DNA of 64,000 nt from positions 372,001-436,000 of the forward strand of contig CP145428.1 of the NCBI GenBank assembly GCA_036867785.1, written 5' to 3'. A model generated the notes under the pieces. That model had not been told where the DNA came from. It saw nothing but the letters and a program-made list of their open reading frames with translations, and made no database searches. Numbering within the stretch: position 1 is the stretch's first letter; each line of letters starts with the position of its first letter. Positions 22,424-31,904 of this stretch are shown one piece after another. The stretch is from Plasmodiophora brassicae. Lineage: Eukaryota > Endomyxa: Phytomyxea > Phytomyxea > Plasmodiophorida. The position numbers were made by a program, and so were the translations under genes.

Positions 22424-23527
22424 ATGGCGAAGCGGATCTGGGCGCTCCTGTTCGTCGGCGCCGCCTGCCTGGCAGGCGTTCACGCAGCGAGCCACGACGA
22501 CGTCGAGGGCGACCAACAGCATGGGGAGGCGGCGGCGGCGCAGGAGCCAGGCCGCGGGTTGAAGACGAGGTTCGGGGTCGGCACGATCGCCTTGTGTACG
22601 ATTGGGTGTGTGGCCGGCTCGGCGGTCTGCTGCGTTCCCGTCGTCGGCCCCGCCGCCTACATAGCGGGGTCCACAGCGATCATCGGTATCGTGACCGGTG
22701 CCGCTGCCACGTGGCACCTGAGGACGGCCAGCGCGGGCGACCAGACCGATATCGTTGGTTCGGGATGCAACTTTACTGACGTCTGCGCCAGCCAGACGAA
22801 CAACGGCAGCGTTACGGTCGACGTCGGCACGCCGTATCGGCTGGCCTTTGAACGCGCTGTGCAAGGCAACGCGACGCTGGGGTTCAACATGAGCGACCCG
22901 GAGCGGAAAGCGGCCGTCCTGGACGTCATCGCGGCGATGAAGCCGTGGTATTCCGCTGCCGTCGGCGACGACGATGCTGCCGAGGACCGCGTCGAGAACC
23001 CCGTCCCGGATGTGCTCTCCGACGCGAAATGGGCGTTCCTGAGCACGGCGGTCAAGGCGATGGACAGGGTCACACCGCAGAACACGTCGGAAGGGTTGGC
23101 CAGCATCGACGTCGTTGTCCTCATCCGCGAGTTCCTCCAAGGTCCCGCGTCGGCGTTCCTGGAGTGGGAAACGTCGCCGGCCGACCAGCTCGACCTGTTC
23201 CTCGCATGGGTCGCCAATGACGGGTACAGGCGCGGGGGCCGGCCCGCCGTATGTGTATCCCCATAGCGGTTGCTGATTCATATATCGTTTGGCAGAATCA
23301 AGCCAACGGACATGAGCCTGAGCGAGATGCTCGCCGCCGGCAGCAGCAGCGACAGCGACGCGTTCTCGTCAGTCCATTCGACCGGCTAACGGGTTGCACT
23401 TGTGGCCGGACTGACACGCGGCCTGCCATGTTATAGGACCGGCGGCGCTTCGTCCGCCTTCGGCAGCTGGGAATCCGGGTCCAGCACGAGTACGGACGTC
23501 GACGACCTCAGCGGCGACGATTTCTGA
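22424..23527 (+). CDS. Secreted/membrane protein, tandem paralog B (novel family)
   Basis: Introns 23224-23295 and 23368-23436 give 320 aa. It mirrors paralog A: signal peptide (MAKRIWALLFVGAACLAG), acidic spacer, hydrophobic LCTIGCVAGSAVCCVPVVG segment, then ERKAAVLDVI, SDAKWAF, LIREFLQGPASAFLEW. The C-terminal exons are Ser/Asp-rich and end SGDDF, as paralog A ends WDDF. The shared intron position after the FLEW block supports duplication from one ancestor. Several N-x-S/T sites fit a secretory location. No known domain recognised. Confidence 0.78.
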
Positions 23528-24013
23528 GCGCTCCCCTCGTTTGTTGACACACAACACACAGCACACACACACACACACCGTTTGATACAGTCTCTGGGAA
23601 AACATTTCAACGTCGTCAATGGGGGTGCCACCTGACGTTGCTCGGTGACGAATACCGACAAGGGCACACCCGTGTTTCGTTGACTGGGGGACGGGCGCGA
23701 GGATGCCTCGCGTGGATACGTCGTGCGAGGTGCGCGTGCATACGAACAGTACAAACCGTTCCTTCTTCCGCCAACAACGTCACGATACTGTTGCCGTCCC
23801 GGATGGAAGCGAGGGCAACGTCGAGGCGCGCCCGTTCGGTCAAGTCACGCCACACACATCGACTGCCTTGCTGTGTACCCCCCTGACGTCTGCCATGCCC
23901 GGATGTCCATGGTCGTGAGTCACGCCGGCCAGGGTCGGATTGGCGTTGCACCATCCGGCCGTTCCGATGGTCAATTTCCAAACCGCCCTGCGATCTCCAA
24001 ACACAACACACAC
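23528..24013. other. Intergenic, short AC repeat only
   Basis: Contains an AC-rich microsatellite at about 23548-23578 and no supported gene. Open frames that pass through it lack coding character. It should hold the promoter of the gene at 24014. Confidence 0.4.
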
Positions 24014-25027
24014 ATGGCGTTCGCTGCTGGAGTCGTCGTCGTGCTCGCCGCCGTGGCCGCCGGTCCTGGCGCCCTGGCCCTGCAGGATTGCAACACCCCC
24101 GCAGGGATGACGTCGATGCCCCCGATGTTTCCGGGCGGTTCCGCTGGACGCGGCATCCCGGCAGGATCGTCGTCGTCGCCGCCGTCGACCCTCCAGTTCT
24201 CGTCGGTGACCTTCACCCCGCCGCGTTCCTCGTTCCAGTCGTCCGGCACGGGCGGTCAGCTCGCGAACGGTTGGTCGACCGGGGGCGGCGGCAACAACGC
24301 CTGGGCGAACGGCAACAGCAACGACGACGTCAACGACGACGGCAGCGGCGACAGCAGCGGCGACGATGGCGATAGCACGAGCGGGGACTACGCCGGTGGC
24401 CAGACGATGTCGTCGTCGTCGTCGTCGGGCAACCGGCAGGTGGTCCCCATCGCCGCCCAGCCCGTCCTCCTCGTGCAGGGCATCGCACAGAAGCGGTGCG
24501 ACGACGACGACGACGACAACGGCGATTGCAACGCGGGCGACTGCGCGTCCAGGACGACCGTCAAGGTGAAGGTCATCGTCGACGGGACGTACAAGTTGTA
24601 CTTCAACGGGATCCCGCAGCCGCACGTCGACAACAACCGCCTGGAGGCCGCCCAGTTCAACCTGAAACACAAGACGGGCGACGTCATCGGCATCGAGGCG
24701 CGATCCCGCAAAGGGCTCCTGACGAAGGCGGGCATCCTCGCCGACATCACGTACGTGAAGGGCGCGTACAAGGGGTCGGTGACGGCCACGGCCGACGCCT
24801 GGATCTGCACGAGGCACAAGCCGCAGGACAACACGTGGATGACGCCAACGTTCAAGAACTACGGCTGGAGGAGGAAGCTGGTGCCGGCGACGAAGCACGC
24901 CGTACGCGGCCAGTCCAGCTGGGGCACCAAGGGCGACGTCGAGACCATGGCGCCCGACGCCGAATGGTTCTGGACGAAGCACAACCGCCTGTCCGGCAAG
25001 GTCTGGTGCCGCACCGTCCTGAAATAA
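24014..25027 (+). CDS. Secreted lectin-like (beta-sandwich) protein
   Basis: Intronless, 337 aa. A signal peptide (MAFAAGVVVVLAAVAAGPGA) precedes a low-complexity Ser/Gly/Asn/Asp stretch (about residues 35-150) with poly-Ser and poly-Asp runs. The C-terminal 150 residues look like a galactose-binding-like beta sandwich: VKVIVDGTYKLYFNG, GDVIGIEARSRKGLLTKAGI, W-rich strands QDNTWMTPTFKNYGW and WFWTK. Such VDGTYxLYxNG...GDVIxI modules often bind sugars in extracellular proteins. Ligand unknown. It sits 9 bp before the GH18-like gene on the same strand. Confidence 0.65.
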   Translation: MAFAAGVVVVLAAVAAGPGALALQDCNTPAGMTSMPPMFPGGSAGRGIPAGSSSSPPSTLQFSSVTFTPPRSSFQSSGTGGQLANGWSTGGGGNNAWANGNSNDDVNDDGSGDSSGDDGDSTSGDYAGGQTMSSSSSSGNRQVVPIAAQPVLLVQGIAQKRCDDDDDDNGDCNAGDCASRTTVKVKVIVDGTYKLYFNGIPQPHVDNNRLEAAQFNLKHKTGDVIGIEARSRKGLLTKAGILADITYVKGAYKGSVTATADAWICTRHKPQDNTWMTPTFKNYGWRRKLVPATKHAVRGQSSWGTKGDVETMAPDAEWFWTKHNRLSGKVWCRTVLK

Positions 25028-25036
25028 ACCCCCACC

Positions 25037-26224
25037 ATGCCTGTATTAGACACGGCGCCGATCATCGCCGTCGTCGTCGTCGTCGTCGTCGTCATGCTGG
25101 GCGGCGCCACGACGACGCGGGCAGTGCTGCCCGAGAAGATCGTCGCGGGTTACCACTGGGACCCGTCCGACGGCAAAGCGATCCGGGCCGTTCGCGACGG
25201 CGTCAACGTCCTGATCTGGTTCTCGATCGACCTGGGCGTCGACGGGGCCGGCCGGGCGGTCGTCAGGCGGGGCCCCGACCCTATCGGCGTTGCGCGCGTC
25301 GCCAGGCACCTCCGGGAGGAGGTGTCGCGCGACGTCGTCCACCTGGTCTGCGTCGGCGGGTGGAACGCGGCGCACCCGGACGCGTCGGTCGCGCCGGCAC
25401 AGATGTACCAGGCGTGGAAGCGCTGGAACGAGGACGTCGTCGCCAACGCCGACCTGGGCTTCCCGGGCTTCGCCGGCGTCGACTGGGACGTCGAGGGCCA
25501 CGACGACCTGGCGGCGCCGACGAACGCGTTCACTGCCGCCTGCCTGGACCTGATCGGGGCGTTCTCGCAGCTCGCGAAACGCGACGGCTACATCGTGTCG
25601 ATGGCGCCCGCCGAGTCGTACCTGGACGCGACGACGACCGCGTTCGACCTGCGCCTGACGCACGCGTACGACGAATGGGCGGGCGTGGCGCCGCCCGCGT
25701 TCACGTACCACGGCCGGAACGTGTACGCGTACCTGCTGTCGCGATACGGGACGACGACGACGACGACGACGACGCTGCCGGGTCGGGTCGTCGCCACGTT
25801 CGACTTTGTCACCGTCCAGCTGTACGAGTCGTACACGCACGCGTTGTACGAGATCGGGCGGGCGGGCGTCCCGCCCAGCGACTTCCTCGTCGCGTTCGTG
25901 CGCCGCATGGCGGACGGGTGGCACGTCGACTTCAGCAACGTGCCCGCTCTGCAGTGGCCGTCGCGTCGGGTGGACGTCCCGCCGCCCCGGCTGGTGATCG
26001 GCCTCGCGAACGCCTGGGCGGACGCGTCCAGGACGCTGCTGGTGCTGCCGGACGACCTGCGACGCGGGTACGACATCCTGGAACGGGAGGGGATCGCACC
26101 GAGAGGGTTCGCCTTCTGGTGCATCAAGCACGAAGGCGACGCGGTGCCGAGCACGGGCCAGCCGCTGTGGCTGGCGGCAGGCCTCGCCAGCATCGTCGGG
26201 TCGTCGCCCAAGGACGAACTCTGA
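25037..26224 (+). CDS. GH18 chitinase-like protein with C-terminal KDEL
   Basis: Intronless, 395 aa. A long hydrophobic N-terminus (IIAVVVVVVVVMLGG) acts as signal peptide or anchor. GH18 barrel features follow: VAGYHWDPSDGK (strand 1), VHLVCVGGWN (the SxGG-like strand 3), and FAGVDWDVEG (strand 4) with the catalytic Glu at about residue 153. The usual DGxDxDxE motif here reads AGVDWDVE, so the first Asp is Ala. Later strands IVSMAPAE, FVTVQLYES and FAFWCIKH fit the fold. The protein ends PKDEL-stop, an ER retention signal. Role inferred: luminal ER glycan-binding or glycan-processing protein. Confidence 0.85.
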   Translation: MPVLDTAPIIAVVVVVVVVMLGGATTTRAVLPEKIVAGYHWDPSDGKAIRAVRDGVNVLIWFSIDLGVDGAGRAVVRRGPDPIGVARVARHLREEVSRDVVHLVCVGGWNAAHPDASVAPAQMYQAWKRWNEDVVANADLGFPGFAGVDWDVEGHDDLAAPTNAFTAACLDLIGAFSQLAKRDGYIVSMAPAESYLDATTTAFDLRLTHAYDEWAGVAPPAFTYHGRNVYAYLLSRYGTTTTTTTTLPGRVVATFDFVTVQLYESYTHALYEIGRAGVPPSDFLVAFVRRMADGWHVDFSNVPALQWPSRRVDVPPPRLVIGLANAWADASRTLLVLPDDLRRGYDILEREGIAPRGFAFWCIKHEGDAVPSTGQPLWLAAGLASIVGSSPKDEL

Positions 26225-26280
26225 TACACGTACGTGGCGGTCGACAGAGTACGTACCGCGTGATCGTCGCGAATCGTACG

Positions 26281-26928
26281 ATGGTCGGCGCCGCCTGGCG
26301 ATCCGATTCCTTCGCGCCCGGCGCCCTGCTGGCGCAGATCAGCGAGTCGCCGTTCGCCGCGCTCGTCGACCTACCCGGCGAGGCCGTACGACGGTCCCTG
26401 TCGCTCCAGCCGGTCGTCGCCCATGGCCGACACCAGTCCGAGTCGCTGTCTGAGGCCGCCAGCGACCAATGCGAGCAGCTGCTCGACCAGATTCGGAAGG
26501 TGCTGGCGGACGAAGACGACAACAGGACGGAGGGGTCGGAGCCAGCGACGACGCCCGTCACCCGCCATCGTCGCTTGCGATCGCGCGTGTCATACCCGGC
26601 CAGGGCAGGCCGTCCAGACACGAAGAACCCGGCCGCGCGACGGCCGCCCCCTGTCAGGCGACGACGCCGACCGGCAGCCGCCAACGGTCAGACGCCGCCT
26701 CGACCCGATTTCGTGTCGGCCGGGCACCGCGGGACGACGACGTCGTTCCTGAGGGTCGCCCGCCGCCCCAACGGCATCCTGCACGTCCCGCGCGATTACG
26801 ACTTCGAGTCGTTCCGGGGCGCGGTCGCCTCCCGCCACCACTGGCAGCCGTTCGGCATCGTGCCGCGCCCGCCGCCCGCCGCCCTGATCAGGATCACTCG
26901 CGAGGGCGCCCTTCTCGACGATCAGTAA
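26281..26928 (+). CDS. Hypothetical basic protein (215 aa)
   Basis: An open frame from the first Met after the GH18 gene: MVGAAWRSDSFAPGALL, an acidic helical stretch (CEQLLDQIRKVLADEDDN), an Arg/Pro-rich disordered middle, and a more ordered end (PNGILHVPRDYDFESF; FGIVPRPPPAALIRI). No known domain. The same frame stays open through the preceding genes because of high GC content, so only the part after 26281 is proposed. A start upstream at an unplaced exon is possible. Confidence 0.45.
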   Translation: MVGAAWRSDSFAPGALLAQISESPFAALVDLPGEAVRRSLSLQPVVAHGRHQSESLSEAASDQCEQLLDQIRKVLADEDDNRTEGSEPATTPVTRHRRLRSRVSYPARAGRPDTKNPAARRPPPVRRRRRPAAANGQTPPRPDFVSAGHRGTTTSFLRVARRPNGILHVPRDYDFESFRGAVASRHHWQPFGIVPRPPPAALIRITREGALLDDQ

Positions 26929-27006
26929 ACGGCGGTCCCGTCACGACCAGTTCGAAGCGCCCGATTGGGCGGTATACGGGGTGTTGCCCGGACGCGTTCC
27001 CTGGTC

Positions 27007-28343
27007 ATGACGAGGACGCCGGGCGAGTCGTTCGCCGACCGCCACTGGCCGGGCGCGGACGCGCGGGCGCAGGCGGAGCGGGTCGTCCGACGCATCCAGG
27101 ATCGGATCTGTGCGGGCGTGATGGAGGTCGAGGCCCACGCGTCGCTGTCGTCGTCGTCGTCGCCGTCGCCTGGGTTCCGCGAGGATCGCTGGCTGCGCCC
27201 CGGCGGCAACGAAGGCGGCGGCATCACGCGCGTCCTGCAGGACGGCCACGTGTTCGAGAAGGCCGGCGTGAACGTCTCCGTCGTCTCCGGCACCGTACGC
27301 TCGCGTACCGTCCTCGTCCTGTGGCGCTCGAACTCACACGCCTGGCCCTGTCTAGTTGCCCGAACAGGCCGTCCAGGCCATGCGGGCCGACCATGCCAAG
27401 CTGCAGGTGATGACGGTGCGTTGCGTGCTAGCCTGGAGCAGTGCCACGTTGCAAACCGCTAATGGGTGTGCCACACAGGCGACGTCGGGCGTGGCGTTCT
27501 TCGCCGCCGGCGTCAGCTGTGTCCTGCACGCGCAGAACCCGTTCGTCCCGACGATCCACTGCAACTACCGGTACTTTGAGGTGGACACCGGCGCCGGCAC
27601 GATCTGGTGGGTGGGCGGCGGCACTGACCTCACGCCCGCGTACGTGTTCGACGAGGTATGGCCTGGGCGGCCTGGGGCAACCACTCGATCGCTGAATCGT
27701 GCGCCTGGCAGGACTGCAGGGCGTTCCACACGACGCTGAAGGACGCGTGCGACGAATTCGACCCGACGTACTACGGCCGGTTCAAGGCGTGGTGCGATCG
27801 GTACTTTTACCTGCCGCATCGCAAGGAGGCGCGCGGCATTGGCGGCATCTTCTTTGACGACGTCGACGAGCTCCCCCTGGTGGGATCCGTCTCCCTAGAC
27901 CGCGCACGTGTCGTCATCCTCGCCTACTGACCGGGCGCGCGTGCTTACACAGGCCCGAGCGTTCGCGTTCCTGGCGACGTGCGGGGCGGCGTTTAACGAC
28001 GCCTACTTCCCGATCGTCAAGCGGCGCATGCTCGACCCGTACACGGACGACGATAAGCGCTGGCAGCAACTTCGTCGCGGGCGCTACGTCGAATTCAACC
28101 TGATCTACGATCGCGGCACCCGGTTCGGCATCTTCACGCCAAAGTGAGCCTGCGAACCGTTCCGCCGACCGCCGCCGTCGCTGACCCCGGCTGTGCAGCG
28201 CCCGCATTGAAAGCGTCTTCATGTCGCTGCCGCTAACGGCCCGCTGGGAGTACATGCCCGACGTCGTCCCTGGGTCGCGCGAGCAACACCTTCTCGACGT
28301 ACTAAGCGCGCCTCGCGACTGGATCCGCTCGTCTGATCATTGA
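27007..28343 (+). CDS. CPOX: Oxygen-dependent coproporphyrinogen III oxidase
   Basis: Six exons (introns 27295-27355, 27407-27478, 27656-27711, 27880-27952, 28144-28198) give 339 aa. Conserved HemF blocks are present: [107 protein letters not shown] and [18 protein letters not shown]. The enzyme decarboxylates coproporphyrinogen III to protoporphyrinogen IX, a late haem step. No obvious mitochondrial presequence was seen, so a cytosolic or membrane-side location is possible. Its TGA abuts the stop of NAXE on the other strand. Confidence 0.97.
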
Positions 28344-29391
28344 TCAACCACGTGTAATCTGGACGAACTGCTGGCTGCCCGGGTACTCTGGTAGTTGCGA
28401 TCGCAGGCCAAACTTGTCGATCAGCGCCGGCGGCAGGAATCGCCCTCCGAGATAATGCCGGCCATGGAACGTCGCGGCACACATCTTTGGCGCTGACAAC
28501 GACACCAGGACGGACGCCTGGACCCCATTGCCGGATACATTGCCTACAGGCGGGCGCACCTCGTTCGTCGGCGTCGCTACCTGATGTGCCGGTCGTGGTA
28601 CGTACCTTGCTCGACATGCCAGCCGGAAGGGACGTCCACTGCAACGCACGGCAACCCGGACGCGTTCATGCGCTCGACGATGGTGTCGAACGGGGCGCGC
28701 AGGTCCCCATGGAAGCTGAACCCGAAGATCGCGTCGACAATGACGTCGAATCCTGTGTTCGCGATGTCAGGCACCAGTGCCTTGCGCCAAGAACGATTCG
28801 ACAACCGCTCAGGTCGGCGGGCAGATCCGGTAGGACCGGAATCCGGCAATCGTTGCACTGCGTCAACAGTCTCTGGGGGGACGACTCGTCAGACGCGGCA
28901 ACATGTCAACGCGCGTCGACACAAACGCTGTAGATCGGCTGCTTCGGCTGATCCGTCGGGTACACGACGGTCGGCGCCAGGCCGAACTGCGCCAGGTGTC
29001 GTGCGGCGACCAGGCCGTCTCCGCCATTGTCTTCCACCCACAGGCGCCGACGTCAGATATCGGTACTGTACGGGCGACGAGAAACGGATGGCGCGTTACT
29101 TCCAGGGCCGCACACCACGATCGGTCGCGATGCCGCCGGGCACGCGTCCCGGACGACGGACGCGACCGACAGCCCCGCGAGCTCCATGAGCTGGTCCAGC
29201 GAGAACGCATGGACCGACATGAGGTCCCTGTCGAGCGCGGCGGCATCGGCGGCGCCCAGGTACCCCTACGCAGCATCGGCGCGCATCAGAATGCGAAACG
29301 GCGCGGCGACGCGCCTGCAGCTCACCGTGGTGCGCCCCGGCGGCGCCATCGCGGCTGCAACGTGTCGCAATCTGCGGCGCAACAACCACAT
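28344..29391 (-). CDS. NAXE: NAD(P)H-hydrate epimerase (YjeF N-terminal domain)
   Basis: Six exons (introns 29266-29325, 29031-29099, 28873-28926, 28753-28805, 28544-28605) give 249 aa. An Arg-rich presequence (MWLLRRRLRHVAAAMAPPGR) suggests mitochondrial import. The domain then reads [40 protein letters not shown] (nucleotide-binding loop), FDVIVDAIFGFSF (catalytic Asp), VAVDVPSGWHV, LVSLSAPKMCA and FHGRHYLGGRFLPP. All are diagnostic of NAXE/AIBP, which epimerises damaged NAD(P)H hydrates so that NAXD can repair them. No dehydratase domain is fused. Confidence 0.95.
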
Positions 29392-29493
29392 TTCGCCGGC
29401 GGACCGACCACCCTTCCGGCCGCGGGCAGAACGATTATCTCGAAGGCGGCCGGTGATGAGTGTCTGGAACGCTCAGACGCACAGGTCGTTGTC

Positions 29494-29754
29494 ATGGCGA
29501 CGATGATGTTGGTGCTGTCGTTGGCGGTCGCGACGGTGTCGTCGCTCGAGGCGCCGGACGTCGGCCGACAGGCGCTGACAGATGTGCCGTCGGCGGGCAG
29601 CGTGTCGTCGTTCGTCGCGAGCCTGCCGATCTGGGCCTGGGTCGCGATCATCGCTGCCGTCATCGTGGTCCCCTGTTGCCTCTGCTGCGTGTGCTGTCGG
29701 TGCTGCCGGTCGGCCTGCTGCTGCTGCCCGTGCATCGGCAACAACGACGCGTGA
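29494..29754 (+). CDS. Small membrane protein with Cys-rich tail (86 aa)
   Basis: MATMMLVLSLAVATVSSLEA is a signal peptide. A Ser/Val-rich ectodomain of about 30 residues precedes a TM helix (WAWVAIIAAVIVV) that runs directly into a tail with more than ten cysteines in CC pairs (PCCLCCVCCRCCRS...CCCCPC). The tail could be palmitoylated or bind metal; it resembles CYSTM-type small proteins in arrangement, not in sequence. The gene starts about 100 bp from the divergent NAXE start. Confidence 0.6.
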   Translation: MATMMLVLSLAVATVSSLEAPDVGRQALTDVPSAGSVSSFVASLPIWAWVAIIAAVIVVPCCLCCVCCRCCRSACCCCPCIGNNDA

Positions 29755-29962
29755 GGGGCGTTGCTGACCGCACCGTTCCAGGCGCGGGACGGGGCGCCCT
29801 GCACCGAGTCGCAAGCCAATGTCGTCGTCTACGATTAAAGAAGCACAACGGTGACGTGATGATGATGCACGGCAGGTGTGACGCCCGTCCCGCTGGGGCA
29901 CGCAGACGAGTTCTGTGAAGGGTGGGCCGGGGCGGCTGGTCGTAGCAGCCACGTGTCGAGCG

Positions 29963-30886
29963 ATGACGACGAGCTCGACGACGAGCGAACCGGAGGCGCC
30001 GCCGTCCGTCTTCGACGTGATCCCGGGCGGGTCGCTGATCCTGCAGATGCCCGGCAGCGGCCTGCTGCGACGCGGGGAGAACGCCGTCAGGGGCGTCGTT
30101 GCCAGCGGCCTGCGATGGGCGCTGGGCCCCGCCGTGTTCGACCCCGACCAGGCGACCGCTGCCGCGATCGACCAGACCGAGACGCGGTACAACGCGCTGC
30201 ATTCCGCCGTCCAGGAGCTCGTCGACGCGTTCGACAGCGACAGCCGCGACGCGGAATCGACGTCGGACCTGACCGGGATCGACCTGCTCAGGGCGACCAA
30301 GATCCGCGTCAAGTCGCTCGAGGACGAGATCAAGGCGGAGCGCCAGGCGCGCAAGAGCGCCGAATCGCGAATCGGTACGTCGGCGGGTCGGGGGCCGGCC
30401 GCGTTGACGACCACAAACTGACCATACGCTCGCAGCGGAGCTGGAACAGCTGAACAACCAGTTGCACGCGCAGCAGTCGACCCGGGTCCGCCTGGAGGAG
30501 GAGCTGGCGACGACCGCCAAGGTCGACGACGAGCTCGAGCGCACGTCGCGCGAGAAGGACGATATCCGCGAGCACTTCCGGTCGCTGCAGAGGGAGCTCC
30601 CGGTCGAGTTGCGCTGCTCGCCGACCGGCCTGCAGGAATCGGGTCAGGCTGCGAACGCGCGCGTGCCATCGGAGCGCCGGCTGACGCTCCAACCGGTGCG
30701 GTAGATGACGTCCTGTGCATCGACGAGGTGGTCAGGCGCCTGCGCCTGCAGATTGAGGAGGAGCGGAACCTGCGGGATCGGGCCGAAGTCCAGCTGAGCG
30801 TCATGCGGGAGATGCACACCGAACTCCTGATCGAGCAGCGCGTGAAGGAGATCACACTGGTCCACGATATGACCGCAGAGAAGTGA
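29963..30886 (+). CDS. Coiled-coil protein (268 aa)
   Basis: Three exons (introns 30375-30435 and 30696-30751). The N-terminal third is Gly/Leu-rich (PPSVFDVIPGGSLILQMPG) and could be a small membrane- or lipid-binding domain. From about residue 60 on it is a long charged coiled coil (IRVKSLEDEIKAERQARKS; RLEEELATTAKVDDELE; IEEERNLRDRAEVQLS) ending HDMTAEK. No named family. Splicing is supported by phase and by continuous heptads across the junctions. Confidence 0.65.
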
Positions 30887-30956
30887 AGAATCGGCGACGA
30901 CGAATATAGTTAGTACAGCAAAGGCGACGCGTACGGCAGCACTCTGCTTGCGTGTA

Positions 30957-31269
30957 TTAGAACATGTCGTCATCGCAGACGTCCGGGAAATTGTTCTCGA
31001 AGCCCTTGTGGACGATCCCCGTTCGCGACGAATCGGCGAACTCCGACCGGCCGCGTCCGCCTGCCCACACGCAGCGCTGAGCAAGCCGGAAGGAGGCAGG
31101 GCCGGGCGATTGCAAGTGATCGCATACCTGGGCCGGTGGGCCCGTACGGTTCCATGATTTCGGCTGCAAGAGCTCCCCCTTCGGCGAACGTCGCGTACGC
31201 CAGCGACGACGACGGCCCTGCACGACGGTCACCGCGCTGACGCACCGCCCGCGGCGTATGCGGCTTCAT
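30957..31269 (-). CDS. Small hypothetical protein (81 aa)
   Basis: Two minus-strand exons around a 67-nt intron (31061-31127, donor GTATGC). The product reads SSSLAYATFAEGGALAAEIM, a Gly/Arg patch (GPGGRGRSEFADSS), then a conserved-looking acidic end (IVHKGFENNFPDVCDDDMF). The start at 31269 is the first Met; an upstream exon may exist. No family recognised. Confidence 0.4.
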
Positions 31270-31511
31270 GATTGGGGGAATCCGCGCGCTCTATCCATTT
31301 GCGACAGCAAAGCCGATGACCCCCGTGTCCCAAACAGGTCGCATATCGCCGACAGTACGTGCGCCACGAGTACGCCGGCGGGCATTCGCCGTCCAGGTGC
31401 AGACGTTAATGAGGTGGACGGACCAGTAGAGCGGCTATGTCAAAACTGCAACGTCTCAGTGGAGTTCCGCGGCAGGGCCGCACTGCGCAATGGTACGGCG
31501 ACAAAGCAAGC

Positions 31512-31518
31512 AAAAAAA
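31512..31518 (-). terminator. Pol III T-run terminator of the tRNA-Ser gene
   Basis: Seven consecutive T residues on the transcribed strand, four bases past the tRNA 3' end. Confidence 0.75.
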
Positions 31519-31522
31519 GGAA

Positions 31523-31613
31523 GGCTTCGACGCGATTCGAACGCGCGCGGGCAAGCCCAGTAGATGTTTCGAGGATTCGAATCTACCACCTTAACCAACT
31601 CGGTCACGAAGCC
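31523..31613 (-). tRNA. tRNA-Ser(CGA) with a 10-nt intron
   Basis: Reads on the minus strand. The acceptor stem is GGCTTCG / CGAAGCC, the D arm ACC-GAGTTGGTTAA-GGT, and the anticodon stem GTAGA / TCTAC. A long variable arm with a GGGC-TT-GCCC stem is typical of class II (Ser/Leu) tRNAs. The T arm GCGCG-TTCGAAT-CGCGT is complete. The anticodon loop becomes the canonical seven bases with anticodon CGA after removing 31566-31575, placed at the standard position after base 37. A T-run follows as Pol III terminator. Confidence 0.9.
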
Positions 31614-31904
31614 ATTTGCACAGTTGGCGTACTTCGGCACACTCATTCAGTCCAAGCCCGTCACGAACGCGTGATCTGGAGTTTCTAACGACACGTTCAG
31701 GACGAGTGCCCTGGCAAAGACACTGACGGCGCACTGGCGGACGACACGGGACCGGACAGCTCAACTATGTACATTGGCCGCGAAAAGCAGCTGCATTTGC
31801 TAAATTTGGAGTGCCGAAAGTCTCTGGCGGACAGCTGGTTTTGCAGGCAGGATGGGATTGGGTTCGCGGCAGTCTAGCGGACCAGCCACCTCAGACACAA
31901 AACC

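Noticed and set aside
24496-26280. Long plus-strand frame (Arg-rich) overlapping two other genes
   Set aside because: It overlaps the lectin-like and GH18 genes in another frame; only its end after 26281 is independent.
28903-29493. Plus-strand frame reaching into the small membrane protein
   Set aside because: It is antisense to NAXE, whose exons are well supported.
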